Assembly (NCBI GenBank): GCA_036924085.1
Contig: JAVGWX010000005.1
Coordinates: forward strand, 36,859,983 to 36,923,982
Reading direction: 5' to 3'
Source: Ariolimax columbianus
Taxonomy: Eukaryota > Mollusca > Gastropoda > Stylommatophora > Arionidae
DNA length: 64,000 nt
Every line of letters begins with the position of its first letter. Position 1 is the first letter of the stretch. The notes beneath the pieces are model-generated. The model had not been told where the DNA came from. It saw only the letters and a list, made by a program, of their open reading frames with translations, and searched no databases. This document shows positions 1 to 10,899 of this stretch, piece after piece. A program made the position numbers and the translations under genes.

Positions 1-2799
1 TTTCTGGCTTTTTAGCGCTGTGACTACGGCGAGAGCATCTGTCAGCAGGACTATATGGCTCTCATTTTCACTGTGTGTCACCATTTCTTCCACTGCCGCC
101 CTCAGTGCCTCTGCCTCCGCTCTGAAATTGCTTGTGTACTTACCAGTAGCGAAAGACAGTGTTATTTGTCTGCCATTTGGTAGGTTCAGGAATGCTCCTG
201 CCCCTCCGTTCTGTGTTGTGTTTGTTACAGAACCGTCGGTGTATGCATGGGTCCAGTCCATGCTTGGGTAGCTTTTCGTTATGAAGCTTAGGGTAGTATC
301 TCTCCTTTCTTTTTCAGTCTGGCAGTTTTTGTTTACAATACCTGGTATATTTTCTACCACCTCTGGAAATATATCCTGCCTCCAGGTAGGTTTTCGTACA
401 GTAGTGATGGGTTTTGGTGTTGTTAGTGCGTTTATGGGATCTTCGTGCATCTTTGCTTTGGCTATTTCTGCAAAGTTTCTCCGCTTTAGTTTCCCATTTC
501 CCAAATTGTTTAGTCTCTGGTGCATTGGATGGTCGGTCAGTCTTCGGAGTTTCTCTGACTGCAGCTGGGCTCTGCAGTCTCTTCTATCGGTCATGGATTG
601 CAGTTTTGTAATCTTTTCAAGTTCTACAATTGGCGTTGACTTCATGCCACCTGTTATAATTCTCATGGCTTGGTTTTGAAGTTTGTTAACTTTATCGAAG
701 TTCGCCTTCACTGCTGTTGTCCATGCCGCAATGCCATACTCGAGAACTGGTCTCACTCTTCCAGTGTACAGTTTCTTTAGTATGCCTTCGTCTGCTCCCC
801 AGCTTGTGCCAGCAAGTTTCCTCATGATTGCCATTCTTTCTCTGGCTTTCATTCGGTTTCTCTCAATCTGACTTTTCCATGTCATGCGCCGATCAAATGT
901 GACTCCCAGATAGGTTGGGTTGTCGTTTGGCTGCAGGAATTTGCCATTTAGACTTAATTTGGTACTTTGGGGGTTTAATGAAAGCGAGAATATTGTGCAT
1001 GTGGTTTTCTCCTCGTTTATTTTGACCAGCCATGAGTTCGCCCACTCTTCCAGCGATGTTAGGGCCGTCTGCATCCGATTTCTTGCTATGGTGAGATTCT
1101 TTTCAGAGGTCCACATAGCCAGATCGTCTGCAAACTTTGAGCTATGGACTCTTCTTGGTAAATTCTCTGTAATATTGTTTATATATACCAGGAAGAGTGT
1201 GGGTGACAGTACTCCCCCTTGGGGTACTCCCTGCTCGAGTGTCACCTTTTTGCTCATCTGCCCTTGTACTTGGACTCTGGCCGTTCTTTGTTTGAGGTAG
1301 TGGTTGATCCACTTGTACATCTTCCCACAAACATCACTTCTTCTTAGCTTGACTCTAAGTCCATCCTTCCAGACTTTGTCAAATGCCTTTTCCAGATCCA
1401 CCCAAACAGCTACTGTGTGTTTCTGTGCCTGGTAGGCATCTTCTATCTCCTGGGCTATGAGGATGACCTGGTCCTCAGTGGATCTGTGCTGTCTAAAGCC
1501 GGCTTGCTGTGGAATTAGTATTCGTTTTTCTTCCAGATGCCACATCAGTCTGGTGTTTATCATCCGTTCCATCAGCTTGCCGACACAGCTCAGTAGGCTT
1601 ATGGGCCTGTATCCATTTGGATCTGTTTTGTCCTTTCCTGTCTTTGGTACTGGTACCAGTATTGCGTCTTTCCATGCCTGTGGTACAATTCCCCTTTTCC
1701 AGCTTTGGTTCAGGACCGATAGCAGTTTCCTCTTCGCTGTTTGGCCCAGCCCCATCAGCATTTCGTTTGTTATCCCGTCTTTTCCGGGAGATTTCCTTTT
1801 CTTTAGTGTTCTCATAGCCTCTTCCATTTCGCGCATTGTTAGTTTGGCCATCATGTGCTCTTCAGGTGCCGTATTCATGTTTTCGTGTCCCTTTAGCTCT
1901 TCTCTAATGTCTGTATGCTTATCTGCAGGGACCTCGATGTGGTTTGCTCTGGCATAGTGATCGACAAAGGCGTTTGCGGCTTTCTTACCTGTGATCAAGT
2001 TCTCGCCCTGCTTGATAGTAATTTGTTTATTTGATGGGGTTTCGTCGTTCATGGCTCTGACTAGCTTCCATAGCTTGTTCCCGTCTTTGTCCAGGTTTAG
2101 ACTTTCTGTTTTATTTTTCCAGCTTTCTCTTGCTGTTTGCTTGAGAGTGTGTTTGTACTTCGCCGCGGCGGCTTTGAGGGCGATGTTTGCCTCCATGGAT
2201 TTTTCTCGCTCTGCCATGTTCCTAGCATTTGTTACTGCATCTTCCACTTTCTGCAACTCATCATTCCAGTAGGGCTTATAGTTTTTCCTAGCTCCTCTTG
2301 GGATGGTTTCAGTGGCGGCTTGCATTATTGCCTTGCTTAGGCTCTCTACCATGGGCTTCATTTTGGTGTTTCGTGTGTTGATGGTTTCACACAGCCCATC
2401 TGTCAGGATTGCAAATCTGTCCCAGTCGGCTCGTTTGTAATTCCAACGTGGGAGCGGTTTTGTTTCCTGTGGGCCTACTTCCATGTCAATGGTTAGCCTG
2501 ATCGGCCTGTGGTCGCTACCTGCCAGTTGGTTTAGCACCTGGCGGTCTATTTTATGGTGTATGTCCTGTGTGGAGAAGGCCAAATCTGGAGTCGAGGTGG
2601 TATGCCATGTTCTTGAGTAGAAGCTACGGCTATCCTCCGGCCTATTGATTAGGGAGAGATTTGCATCTATCTCCCAATCTTCCACTTCGTCACCTCTGCT
2701 GTCTGTGTCAGAGTATCCCCATCTCTCCGAGTGGCTGTTGAAATCTCCAACTACTATGCAGTTGGAGTCTCTGTCCAAGACAGATACTGAAACAACAAA
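1..2799 (-). CDS. LINE ORF2 (endonuclease-RT-RNase H), open frame running off base 1
   Basis: Reading the minus strand with codons ending at base 1, I found no stop from the TAA at 2802-2800 down to base 1, which is 933 sense codons. The frame encodes, in order: the C-terminal half of an APE-type endonuclease (GDFNSHSERW near 2740, SDHRP near 2510); a reverse transcriptase (SPGKDGITNEM near 1780, GVPQGGVLSP near 1210, FADDLAMW near 1125); and an RNase H domain (TDGS near 238, EAEAL near 110, TDAL near 40). This order is typical of RNase H-bearing I/Nimb-like non-LTR retrotransposons. The element is 5'-truncated around 2785-2800, so no start methionine or complete endonuclease is present. The 3' end lies outside the window; relatives at 19.6, 34.8 and 44.6 kb suggest about 0.5 kb more and a GAA-rich tail. 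The clean frame implies a young copy. Confidence 0.85.
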
Positions 2800-3314
2800 T
2801 TAGGAGAAGAAAATGGGGTTGAAAAAGACATAAACTGATGAAGGCACTATCCAACATAGTCAGATACTCTTTCACATGTAATTATCAAGGGAACAGAAAG
2901 AGAGGTAGACTTAAAAATACTCAGAGAAGAGAATGTGAGAGAGAACTTTGATTTAATGTTTGCACTCAGAGAAAGGCAGAACAAGTAGCCCTAGACCATG
3001 TATGCTGGAAAAATGTGGTCAATGGTCTACGCACAGGGAGGTGAAATGAGCCTTAACTGATTGATTGATATATACAAGAGAGTGCAACATTAGAGTTTAC
3101 TGGCACTTCTGTTTCCAACTGTAATGGATGTTTTGTACTCAGGTGCCTCCTGAAATTTAGGACTGTTATGACAATCTTACTGGAAAAAATCATTTAAATC
3201 CTCCAAAATAAGAATCTATGAAGTGAAAGTTGCATGCTCCATTGGTTTATTCAGAGAAATGTGACAGAATATCATTGAAGTTACAAATATTTGTACATCA
3301 AAAATAAAACTCAC
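2800..3314. other. Intron-like noncoding stretch of the left zinc-finger locus
   Basis: No coding frame, RNA gene or complete element is supported here. From about 2869 the sequence parallels 42890-43385 in the right-hand locus, so it belongs to the shared duplicated segment and would be intron 3 of the left zinc-finger gene. The first about 70 bases have no counterpart there. Confidence 0.5.
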
Positions 3315-3383
3315 TTTACAAATTAGCTCCTGTTTGATTTTTTCTGCCAGGAATGGAAACTGCGATTGAATATTGTGTTTAGT
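3315..3383 (-). CDS. Left zinc-finger gene, coding exon 3 (partial gene)
   Basis: This is a 69-nt exon of phase 0-0. It is preceded on the minus strand by a pyrimidine-rich acceptor ending TTTTCAG and followed by the donor GTGAGT. It encodes 23 residues containing the motif KIKQELIC, a psi-K-x-E site. The right-hand paralogous exon at 43454-43386 has the same length, phase and splice sites and keeps T-K-x-x-I-Q-S-Q and KIKQE, although about a dozen bases differ. Conservation of frame under divergence supports a real exon. The downstream exons of this gene copy would lie left of base 1. Confidence 0.75.
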
Positions 3384-3860
3384 CTGAAAATAAACAATAA
3401 AAGAACATATCTAACATCAAAAGATGGTAGAATAATCATGTAGGATGAGTTCAAGGTCAATAATTACAGTACTATAAATAGATAATAAAATAATGTTATC
3501 ATCACTCCATTTCTTGAAACATGAATCCAACATTGCATTTGGTTTAACTCTAACCAGCTTGTAGCAAAGCCAGAACCCAGTGATTTTCAATGCAGTTTCA
3601 TAGCAATGGTTTTTAACATGAGGAAGTTGCTGGCCCCATGCACAACTCTCTTCAAGCCCCTTTTGCAACAAGCAAGGAAAGAAACACTGCTCCTGTTCTG
3701 TTTGTCCCAAGAACAACCTCGCCTGATCATAGCACTAACATCTTTAATCACCTCCCTGCAACAAGAGGTTCCCAAATGTTGTTATAACTAGGAGTGGATT
3801 TGGAGATAAGATTGCAATTAAAAGGTAACCCTCTCATAGTATGCATGACAAGTGGTCTCT

Positions 3861-4080
3861 GGGGACAGCATGGGCTAGTGGTTAAGTGACACGGCTAACA
3901 ATCCAAAGGTGCTGGGTTCAATCCCCATCACAGCACCGGCTATTACCCCGGGGAAGCAAACCCTTAGAAAATGCATGCTGAAGTCGGTTGCACTGAGCCG
4001 GCAGGCGCAAAATAAAAACCACAGTGCAACGCAAACTCCTTGGGGATTAGACAAATAAGGCAAGTGCAAATAAATTTTTT
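3861..4080 (+). repeat. SINE-1 copy (tRNA-derived SINE)
   Basis: The head has a pol III A-box-like TGGGCTAGTGG followed by TTAAGTG, and a B box GGTTCAATCCC. It is followed by a central segment with the core (gctgaagtcggttgcactgagcc) and a GCGCAAAATA-type 3' region ending in an A-rich stretch. The same unit recurs at 4975, 10255, 47434, 63047 and 63422. I could not define target duplications for this copy. Confidence 0.75.
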
Positions 4081-4149
4081 TTTAAAATAATTATTGTATT
4101 GGTCCATTTGTGAGAGATATGATGCTTTGTGTACATAGCATGTCCTCCT

Positions 4150-4556
4150 CGATGTTTAAAGAGGGCGTGAATTAATGCAACAATATGTGTCTGACATGGT
4201 CTCGGAAGATCTTTCGTTAACTCACGTCCTTTAAACATCATTGTCCAGTTCTTCACTGTTGTCTTCGACACACTTTTGTCACCATACACTGTCTGCATTC
4301 TGTGATGAATGTCAACTAGTCAACATCCTTGAGCTATTAGAAACCGAATCACTGATCAACTCTAGATGGATTCAGTATCACACCTGCCAACGGTGTTCAA
4401 CAGTCTGCTGAGAAAAGTATGAGTCGGAATATAATGAAACTTTGCAATCTTGACGGTTGGCATGTGCTGTTTACACCAGAAGTAACTTCATCATGCGCAT
4501 CATGCATATGTTCACTTGTTGTAGTTTGGTCCGGTTTCATTTGAACATGCCTCATA
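4150..4556 (-). mobile_element. Truncated mariner-like DNA transposon
   Basis: The minus-strand right end reads TGAGGCATGTTCAAATGAAA, a mariner-type terminal repeat. About 250 bp inside it encodes the helix-turn-helix region of a mariner transposase (HRMQTVYGDKSVSKTTV near 4290, then ELTKDLPRP). The catalytic DDD domain is missing and frames are broken. The paralogous site near 59150 carries no such sequence between the flanking blocks. The left boundary is uncertain by tens of bases. A related element forms the palindrome at 9301-10043. Confidence 0.7.
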
Positions 4557-4787
4557 TTAGTGAAACATCTGAAACCTGGACAACTGATGATGACATTCTC
4601 TTTTGAATATTTCTTGGATTCTAAGATCACAAAAACCTGAGATGACAATCTGTAGGAGAGCAGAATGTTGCTGTCACTTGAACAATTGGATTAACTGCTT
4701 TGAAAATGTTTTAGCAAGCCTATCCATTTTACTTTACCCACCCTTTCTCTCCTCTATCAATGGTAGCAGTTAAGAAAGCACCCTTAC

Positions 4788-4856
4788 CTCAAAACCTAGT
4801 TCCTGCTTTACTTCTGTCCCTAGACATGGAACATTAGTATCTCTATTCTGTGTAGC
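4788..4856 (-). CDS. Left zinc-finger gene, coding exon 2
   Basis: This is a 69-nt exon of phase 0-0 between the acceptor TTTCACCAG and the donor GTAAGG. It encodes 23 residues starting ATQNRDTNVPC and ending GTEVKQELGFE; VKQE is a psi-K-x-E motif. The paralogous exon at 59468-59400 differs at only two residues (L to V, G to D) and has identical splice dinucleotides. Confidence 0.78.
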
Positions 4857-4974
4857 CTGGTGAAATCAAAGAGTGACAGACCACATCAGATCAAAGACAA
4901 CAATAGAAATTGCAACACATGACAAATGGTCTGTAGTACTTCTATACACTGTAGTACTTCTATGTGTGTTGTGT

Positions 4975-5220
4975 GTTTGGGTTTGCCGTATTTCTCTATT
5001 CCCCAAGACAGTGTGCTTTGTACTATGTTTTTAATTTTGCGCTTATCGGCCCAGTGCATCCAGCTTTGGCATGCATTTTTATGTGAGGGTTTGCTTCCTC
5101 CTGCATTTTCTAAGGCTCTGCTTCTCCAGGGTATTGGTCGGTGCTGTGATGGGGAGCGACCCAGCACCTTCGGCTTGTGAGCTGTGTCACTTAACCTAGC
5201 CCACGTTTTTAACCTCCCCA
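4975..5220 (-). repeat. SINE-1 copy
   Basis: Antisense copy of the SINE-1 unit. The head lies near 5130-5210 on the plus strand (gagcgacccagcacc followed by gtgtcacttaacc) and the shared core near 5055-5085. It is followed on the right by a CA/C-rich simple tract (5218-5250). Confidence 0.75.
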
Positions 5221-5260
5221 CACACACACCCCCCCCCCCCCCTCCCCCCATATAAACATT

Positions 5261-5664
5261 ACAAGTCACTCTGATAAATGTCATGTTGATATAGTTGTTA
5301 AATACCCACAATGAGTAACTTTACTCTTTTGTGCGCCCTGAAAAGAGCGTTATGTTGTGGTTGCATAGCTCTCCTTACATCCTGAGCATGCTGATGAAGG
5401 TTGCCCGAAGTTCTCCAGATGGTTGTGCTATGCTTGGCTTCATCTGCATATTACTCACTATTACGGGGATCATATTGATTCCCATCTCGTTAGTCACATT
5501 ATCATGAAACAGGCAAGTTTTCAAAGAAAAACGTATTGAAGTCCAGTGAGGACAGCTACTGCAACCACAACATAACACCCTTTTCAGGGCTCACAAAAAA
5601 GTAAAGTTACTCATTGTGGGTATTCAACAACTATATCAACATGACATTTATCAGAGTGACTTGT
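5261..5664. repeat. Fold-back (inverted repeat) with 110-bp arms
   Basis: Bases 5261-5370 are repeated in inverted orientation at 5554-5664, with about six differences over 110 bp, around a loop of about 183 bp. The unit lies in intron 1 of the left zinc-finger gene. The right-hand locus keeps one arm-like segment near 59570-59690 but not the second arm. I found no transposase and no clear target duplication. Confidence 0.8.
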
Positions 5665-6056
5665 TCGTCTAATGGATTTAACAACAAAGAAATTGTAGTG
5701 CACTTAGATTGCTTTCAAATAACAGCAAATCAGCTGTTTGATTTATGTGTACCCTAGCACGACCAATACAGTATATCCATACAAGTTCCTGAAGATATTA
5801 AAATTCTTTGTCTGTTATCCACTCAAGCCATATCCATTGCTTTTGTATATTACAAAAACCAAACTGAGATTGTGACATGATAACTGCATCAATAAATGAG
5901 GTATAAGACTACTATGCTAAAGCCACAGTAAATGCCTCAATAATGATTCTCAAGATGACTAATAATTGAATAGCTAAACTGACTAACCTCAAAACACAGC
6001 AAGTATATAACTATATAATTTTTCTGTAAAGTGGTAAACTATAATAGTAGACTTAC

Positions 6057-6146
6057 CTGCTCAATCTGTGTTGTATCTACTTCTTGCTTCATCTTGTTTC
6101 ACTCTGCCTGCGTAATTGATTTATATGGGATCTGGATTAACTTCTC
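6057..6146 (-). CDS. Left zinc-finger gene, exon 1 with start codon
   Basis: The exon follows the acceptor CTCTTTAG and ends at the donor GTAAGT. Its ATG at 6092-6090 starts the peptide MKQEVDTTQIEQ, 12 codons in phase 0. An in-frame TGA lies a few codons upstream in the same exon, supporting this ATG. The paralogous exon 1 at 61124-61035 differs in the coding part by one synonymous base and keeps the same in-frame TGA. The part of the exon upstream of the ATG would be 5' UTR, so a further noncoding exon upstream is likely. Confidence 0.75.
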
Positions 6147-6173
6147 CTAAAGAGAAAAATGTGAAAGGAATGG

Positions 6174-9016
6174 TCATCATCATCATGTAGCATGTCCTTT
6201 GTAGAACGTCGCTCCCATCACAGTCTGTCTGAAAGAAACTCGTTCCCTTGCCAAAACTCCAGCTTCCGCCACTGTCATACTCAGGCACTCCTGGATATCT
6301 TGGTGCCATCGTCTTCTTGGTCTACCCCTTCCTCTTTTGCCTGGCACCATACCTTCCATCACCGTCCTCTCAAGACCGCTGTGTCTCTTGATGTGACCAA
6401 AGTATTTGCATTTTCTAGCCAAAATGGAATTAATAAACCAGTTCTCCTCTATGCTCAACTCTTGCCGAATGTCTACATTTGTTCTTTTCTCTGTCCAGGG
6501 TATTCTGAGGATCTTTCTGTAACATTTTGACTCGAAGGATTCGATTCTTTGTCTAGAAGTTTTGGTAATCGTCCATGCTTCACAGCCATAAGCTGCCACA
6601 GGAAAAACACAGGCTCTCAAGACTTTTACTTTTATCGTTTTGTTGGTGCCCTGCCATAATTTCTTCAGGCTGTTCAGTCTCTGCATTGCCATAGCTAGTC
6701 TTCTTCTGATTTCTTTCGAGCAGTCACCATTTTTGTCGATTCTGGAGCCCAGATATTCAAAATGTGTAACCTGATCTATTTCCTCACCACCCACTGTAAA
6801 TGTATGCTGACATTGTGTTTTATCGGTGGTCATTATCTTTGTTTTGTTTATGTTTATGAACAGATTTTGATCTTTACTATGTCCATTAACGGCTGAAAGT
6901 AGCTGATCTAGCCCTTCCGCACTTCTTGATAGTATCACTGTGTCATCTGCATATCGTAACTCTGGAATCTCGTACCCCCCCCCAATCGTAAATGGGTCGA
7001 AACTTTCAATGTTCTCATCTTCTCGCACATTTCTCATTATACATTCCGCATATATGTTGTACAGATAAGGTGAGAGTATACATCCCTGTCGGACTCCCTT
7101 TTGTACTGCAAACCAATCTGATGTTTGCCCAGATACTCGGACAGCGGCTTGTTGATCTTGGTATAATGTTTCAATGAGATGGACTATATGCAAAGGAAAC
7201 CCCATTTCCTTAATGATTCTCCACAGATTTTGATGTTTTACCGTGTCGAAGGCCTTAGTGTAATCAATGAAACATGTGTACAGGTCTACATTAAACTCTC
7301 TACATTTTTCATAGATATTCCTTAAATTGAATATGTGGTCCCGGGTCCCTCTGTCTTTCCTAAAACCTGCCTGGACTACGTGAATTTCAGATTCAAACCT
7401 TTTCTCTATCCTTCTTAATAGGATTCGCAGGAGTATCTTGCTAGCATGGCTGATCAGTGCGATAGTTCGGTAGTTCGTGCACAGCTTCAGGTTGCCTTTT
7501 TTGGGGAGGGGAATATAAATTGATTTCTTCCATGCTTCTGGCCACTCTGCACTGTGCCATATCTGTTTACACAGCTTGTGGTAGACTCGAGCACATGCCT
7601 CTCCTCCTGCTTGTATTAGCTCTGCTGGGATATCATCGCATCCTGGGGACTTTCCCTTTTTCAGGCTTTTAATTGCAGAGCGTACTTCTTCCAATGTTGG
7701 TTCAGGTTCTTTCTCATCCTTTGGTAGGATTGTAACTGAGCGCTTTGTGCTGTCTCCATACATGGTTCTGCAGTACTCTCTCCATCTATTCAGTATGTCT
7801 TTGGTTTCTGTTAGTGTGTTATCCTCTTCGTCATTTATGACATGTGGAACCGGACGGAATTCCCTTGTCAGTGTTCTTATTGCTTTGAATGCATCTCTTT
7901 CTTTGCCTTGTTGTTGTAGGTTTTCTATATCCTTACATGTTTCTACTATGTATCTTCTTTTATCTTTTCTTATTTCTCTTCTGACTTTTCTTGCGCAGTT
8001 TTTATATGCTGTGTTGGTCCCCTTACTTCCCATTTGTTTTAATTGTTGCCTTTCTGCAATGAGTTTCTGTGTTTCGTCTGTTATATAGCTCTGTGTCTTG
8101 TGCAATATCTTAGGAATCATTTCTTTTGCTGTCGAGATCAAAATCTCCCTTGCGTACGATGTCAACTCCTCAGATGTCATCTCTTCCTGTATAGCAAGCA
8201 ACGCCTCAAATTTGTTTTCTACTTTGATGTTGTATTCAGTAGGTATTGCTGATACATCGAAGCGTATTGGCTGGCAACCTTTGTAAATCCTGCGTAGTCT
8301 TGTTTGGAAAACTGCAAACAGTAATTCGTGGTCCGTATCGCAGTCTGCTCCTGGCAGTGTTTTTGTCGCCAGCACATTTGATCTCCATCTTTGTTGCACT
8401 AGGATGTAATCTATTTGGTTTCTGCTGTTGCCATCCGGGGAGGTCCACGTGTACAGTCTTCGTGGATGTTGTTTGAAGAAGGTGTTGGCAATGGAGAGGT
8501 TGTTTTCCGTGCAGAATTCAACCAGTCTTTCTCCTCGCTCATTTCTGTGTCCCAAACCAATAGGTCCTCGAACACTTCTCTCCTCTTCGGCTCTTTCCTC
8601 TCCGACTTTCGCATTGAAATCTCCAATGATGACCAAGATGTCTCTTTTTTCAACTTTTTCCATCGCTTCTTGCAAGGTGTTATAAAAATCATCCATTTCA
8701 CAATCGTCTGCTGCTGATGTTGGTGCATACACTTGAATTATTGTTAAATTTCTAGTCTTTTTCTTGTCTGATTACAATTATGCGGTCGTTGACTGGATTG
8801 TAACCCAGTAGTGAAGGTGCTGTCTTCTTTGACAGAATAAAGCCGACCCCGCTTTTTCCACCCTTGTCCGTCCCAGAGTATATAAATGTTTCTCCTGGTA
8901 CAGTGCCCTTGTCCGGCCCATCTATGCTCAGAGACTCCAAGAATCTCTATCTTGGTTCTCTTCATTTCTCTTCCGATCATGAATAACTTGCCCTGGTATA
9001 GGCAGGTGCAGGACAA
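6174..9016 (-). mobile_element. Nearly complete RTE-clade LINE with 849-codon open frame
   Basis: The frame from 8732 to 6183 encodes endonuclease motifs (GDFNAKVG, YTWTSPDGNSRNQIDYIL, DTDHEL) followed by a reverse transcriptase (KAFDTVKH, VRQGCILSPYLYN, LRYADDTVILSR) and an RTE-type C-terminus ending GATFYKGHAT. The extreme N-terminal endonuclease is present at 9016-8740 but split by frameshifts (KIEILGVSEHRW in one frame, GVGFILSKK in another), and the element is 5'-truncated near 9016. The stop TGA merges into a short TGA tail at 6187-6174, the tandem-repeat tail expected of RTE elements. The right-hand paralogous locus has an empty site at about 61153. It inserted roughly 26 bases upstream of the exon 1 acceptor of the left zinc-finger gene. 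Confidence 0.9.
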
Positions 9017-9300
9017 TCAATATGCAGCAGATATTATACAAAATGATACCATCAATGATAATGACCTCTATAAGTAATTACAAAATGCTAGTTAGAAAAT
9101 CCTTGTAATTTCATTTAAAGTTTGTTCTGAAACATGTGCCCTAAATATTCATATATTTTCTCCAGAATTCAACAAAGTATCAATACGATTTCTTTGCATG
9201 TGGTCTTATATTTGCAATGATATTAGATATTTTTAACTAAAATTATGAAAGCACTACATCTAAGTGGATGGTTTTCTTGGATAATTTTTGGCAATGAAAA

Positions 9301-10043
9301 TACGAGGCATGTTCAACTGAAACTGGACCTAACTGCACCAAGTGAACATACGTCCGATGTGCATGATGATGCCACTTTTGATGTAAGCAGCAAATACCAA
9401 CCGTCAAGTTTGCAAAGTTTAATTATATTCGACCCATAGTTTTCTCAGTAGACTGTTGAAAACATGGCAGATGTGATACGGAATTCGTCCAAAGTTGATC
9501 AGCGAGCAGTGATTCGGTTTCAAATAGCTGAGAGATGTCGACCAGTTGACATTCATCACAGAATGCAGGCAGTATATGGTGACAAAAGTGTGGCGAGCGT
9601 AAGCTCCGGTGATGGTCCAACCGAATTGCTGCATCGTGTTTGGTGATGGCATATTCTGACGCAACAATATGGGCCTGACCTGGTCTCAGAAGATCTTTTG
9701 TTAACTCGCATCATTTTTTAAATATTGTTGTCCAGTTCTTCACTGTTGTCTTCAACACACTTTTTTCACCATACACTACCTGCATATTGCGATGTCAACT
9801 GGCCGACATCCTACAGCTGTTAGAAACCGAATCACCGCTCGCTGATCAACTCTGGACAAATTCTGTATCACACCCACCATGTTTTCAATGGTCTGCTGAG
9901 GAAACTATGAGTCCGATGATAATGAAATTTTGCAAACTTGATGGTTAGTATTTGCTGTTTACATCAGATGTGGCGTCATCATGCGCATCATATGCATGTT
10001 CATTTGGTGCAGTTAAGTCCGGTTTCATTTGAACATTCTCGTA
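9301..10043. mobile_element. Palindromic (head-to-head) mariner-like element
   Basis: Both ends carry mariner-like termini flanked by TA: TACGAGGCATGTTCAA at 9301 and its inverted relative ending CTCGTA at 10043. Each arm contains the transposase N-terminus: plus strand 9464-9600 (DQRAVIRF, HHRMQAVYGDKSV), minus strand about 9950-9690 with the same region. The arms meet around 9605-9650 and no catalytic domain is present. It looks like a deletion derivative able to fold into a long hairpin. Confidence 0.75.
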
Positions 10044-10254
10044 GTTGGTTCCACCAAAATATACTTTACTGCATTTGTACAAACATCATAATGTTTGTTT
10101 ATGAACTATAGGCAAATCTTCTATCACCACATGGGATATACAGGTAGTTTCAAATAAGATGTAATGACATTTATTTTGTTTTTAATTTATGTTTTTAGTG
10201 GATGGTGAAGTATGTTGTATGCCTACTATATGTGTGTGATATTATGTAGTAATT

Positions 10255-10473
10255 TGTTTTTTTTCTCCCCAAGACGATGCATTATGTTTTTATTTTGCAA
10301 CCGTCAGCCCAGTGCATCCAACTTCGGCATGCATTTTACATAAGGGTCTGCTTCCTCCTGCATTTTCTAATGGTTTGCTTTAGAGGGTAATGGCCGGTGC
10401 CGTGATTGGGGAGCAAACCCAGCACCTTCGGCTTGTGAGCTGTGTCACTTAACCACTAGACCATGCAATCCCC
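10255..10473 (-). repeat. SINE-1 copy
   Basis: Antisense SINE-1. Reading the minus strand from 10473 there is an A box TGGTCTAGTGG, a degenerate B box, the core around 10330-10300, and a pyrimidine-rich (poly-A in sense) end at 10255. The head portion is shared with the right-hand locus at 63047-63120. Confidence 0.75.
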
Positions 10474-10534
10474 ACGTAGTGAGTTTCACAAAACATATTG
10501 TTTTCTTGTTTGGGGTTTGTCACAAAAAAAGGAC

Positions 10535-10800
10535 ATTGTAATGTGGTTTACAGCAAGACTGCGATATCAGCACCTTTCGGCCTGACACATCCAGTTTCAG
10601 CTGGCGTATTTGGTACCAGGTTTGCTTTCCCACTGTGAACCCCATTCTGTTAGCCAGTCTACACTAGTGCAGCCTATTTCTAGTGCCGCCATGTGGAGGT
10701 GGAATAGGGTCTTGGTCAGCTCTGGTTTGCAGACTCTGATACAAGCAGCCAGCTATGAGTCAGCTTATTAACCGTGCTGCATCTTTGGCATCTAATGTAA
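10535..10800 (-). repeat. SINE-2 copy (older, shared by both duplicated loci)
   Basis: Antisense copy of a 350-bp repeat also seen at 10900, 26754 and 63180. Its landmarks are the core (cacatccagtttcagctggc) and the segments gttagccagtctacactagtgcagc and gtcttggtcagctctgg. The same insertion occurs at 63180 in the paralogous locus, so it predates the duplication. Confidence 0.65.
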
Positions 10801-10899
10801 GTTTTGAAACACAGTATCACTGTTTCTTTGCAGCCAAACTTTCAATTTCTTTATTGCAACTGTTTTGTAAAAATCAAACTAGCTTTAAAATGCTCATTT

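Noticed and set aside
20..2340. Many plus-strand open frames of 60-166 codons
   Set aside because: They are antisense to the continuous minus-strand LINE frame and have no family signatures.
3417..3716. A 99-codon minus-strand frame near exon 3 of the left zinc-finger gene
   Set aside because: No recognisable motif, no conserved counterpart frame in the right locus, and it lies in the intron.
8043..8717. Plus-strand frames over the RTE element
   Set aside because: Antisense shadows of the endonuclease-RT frame.
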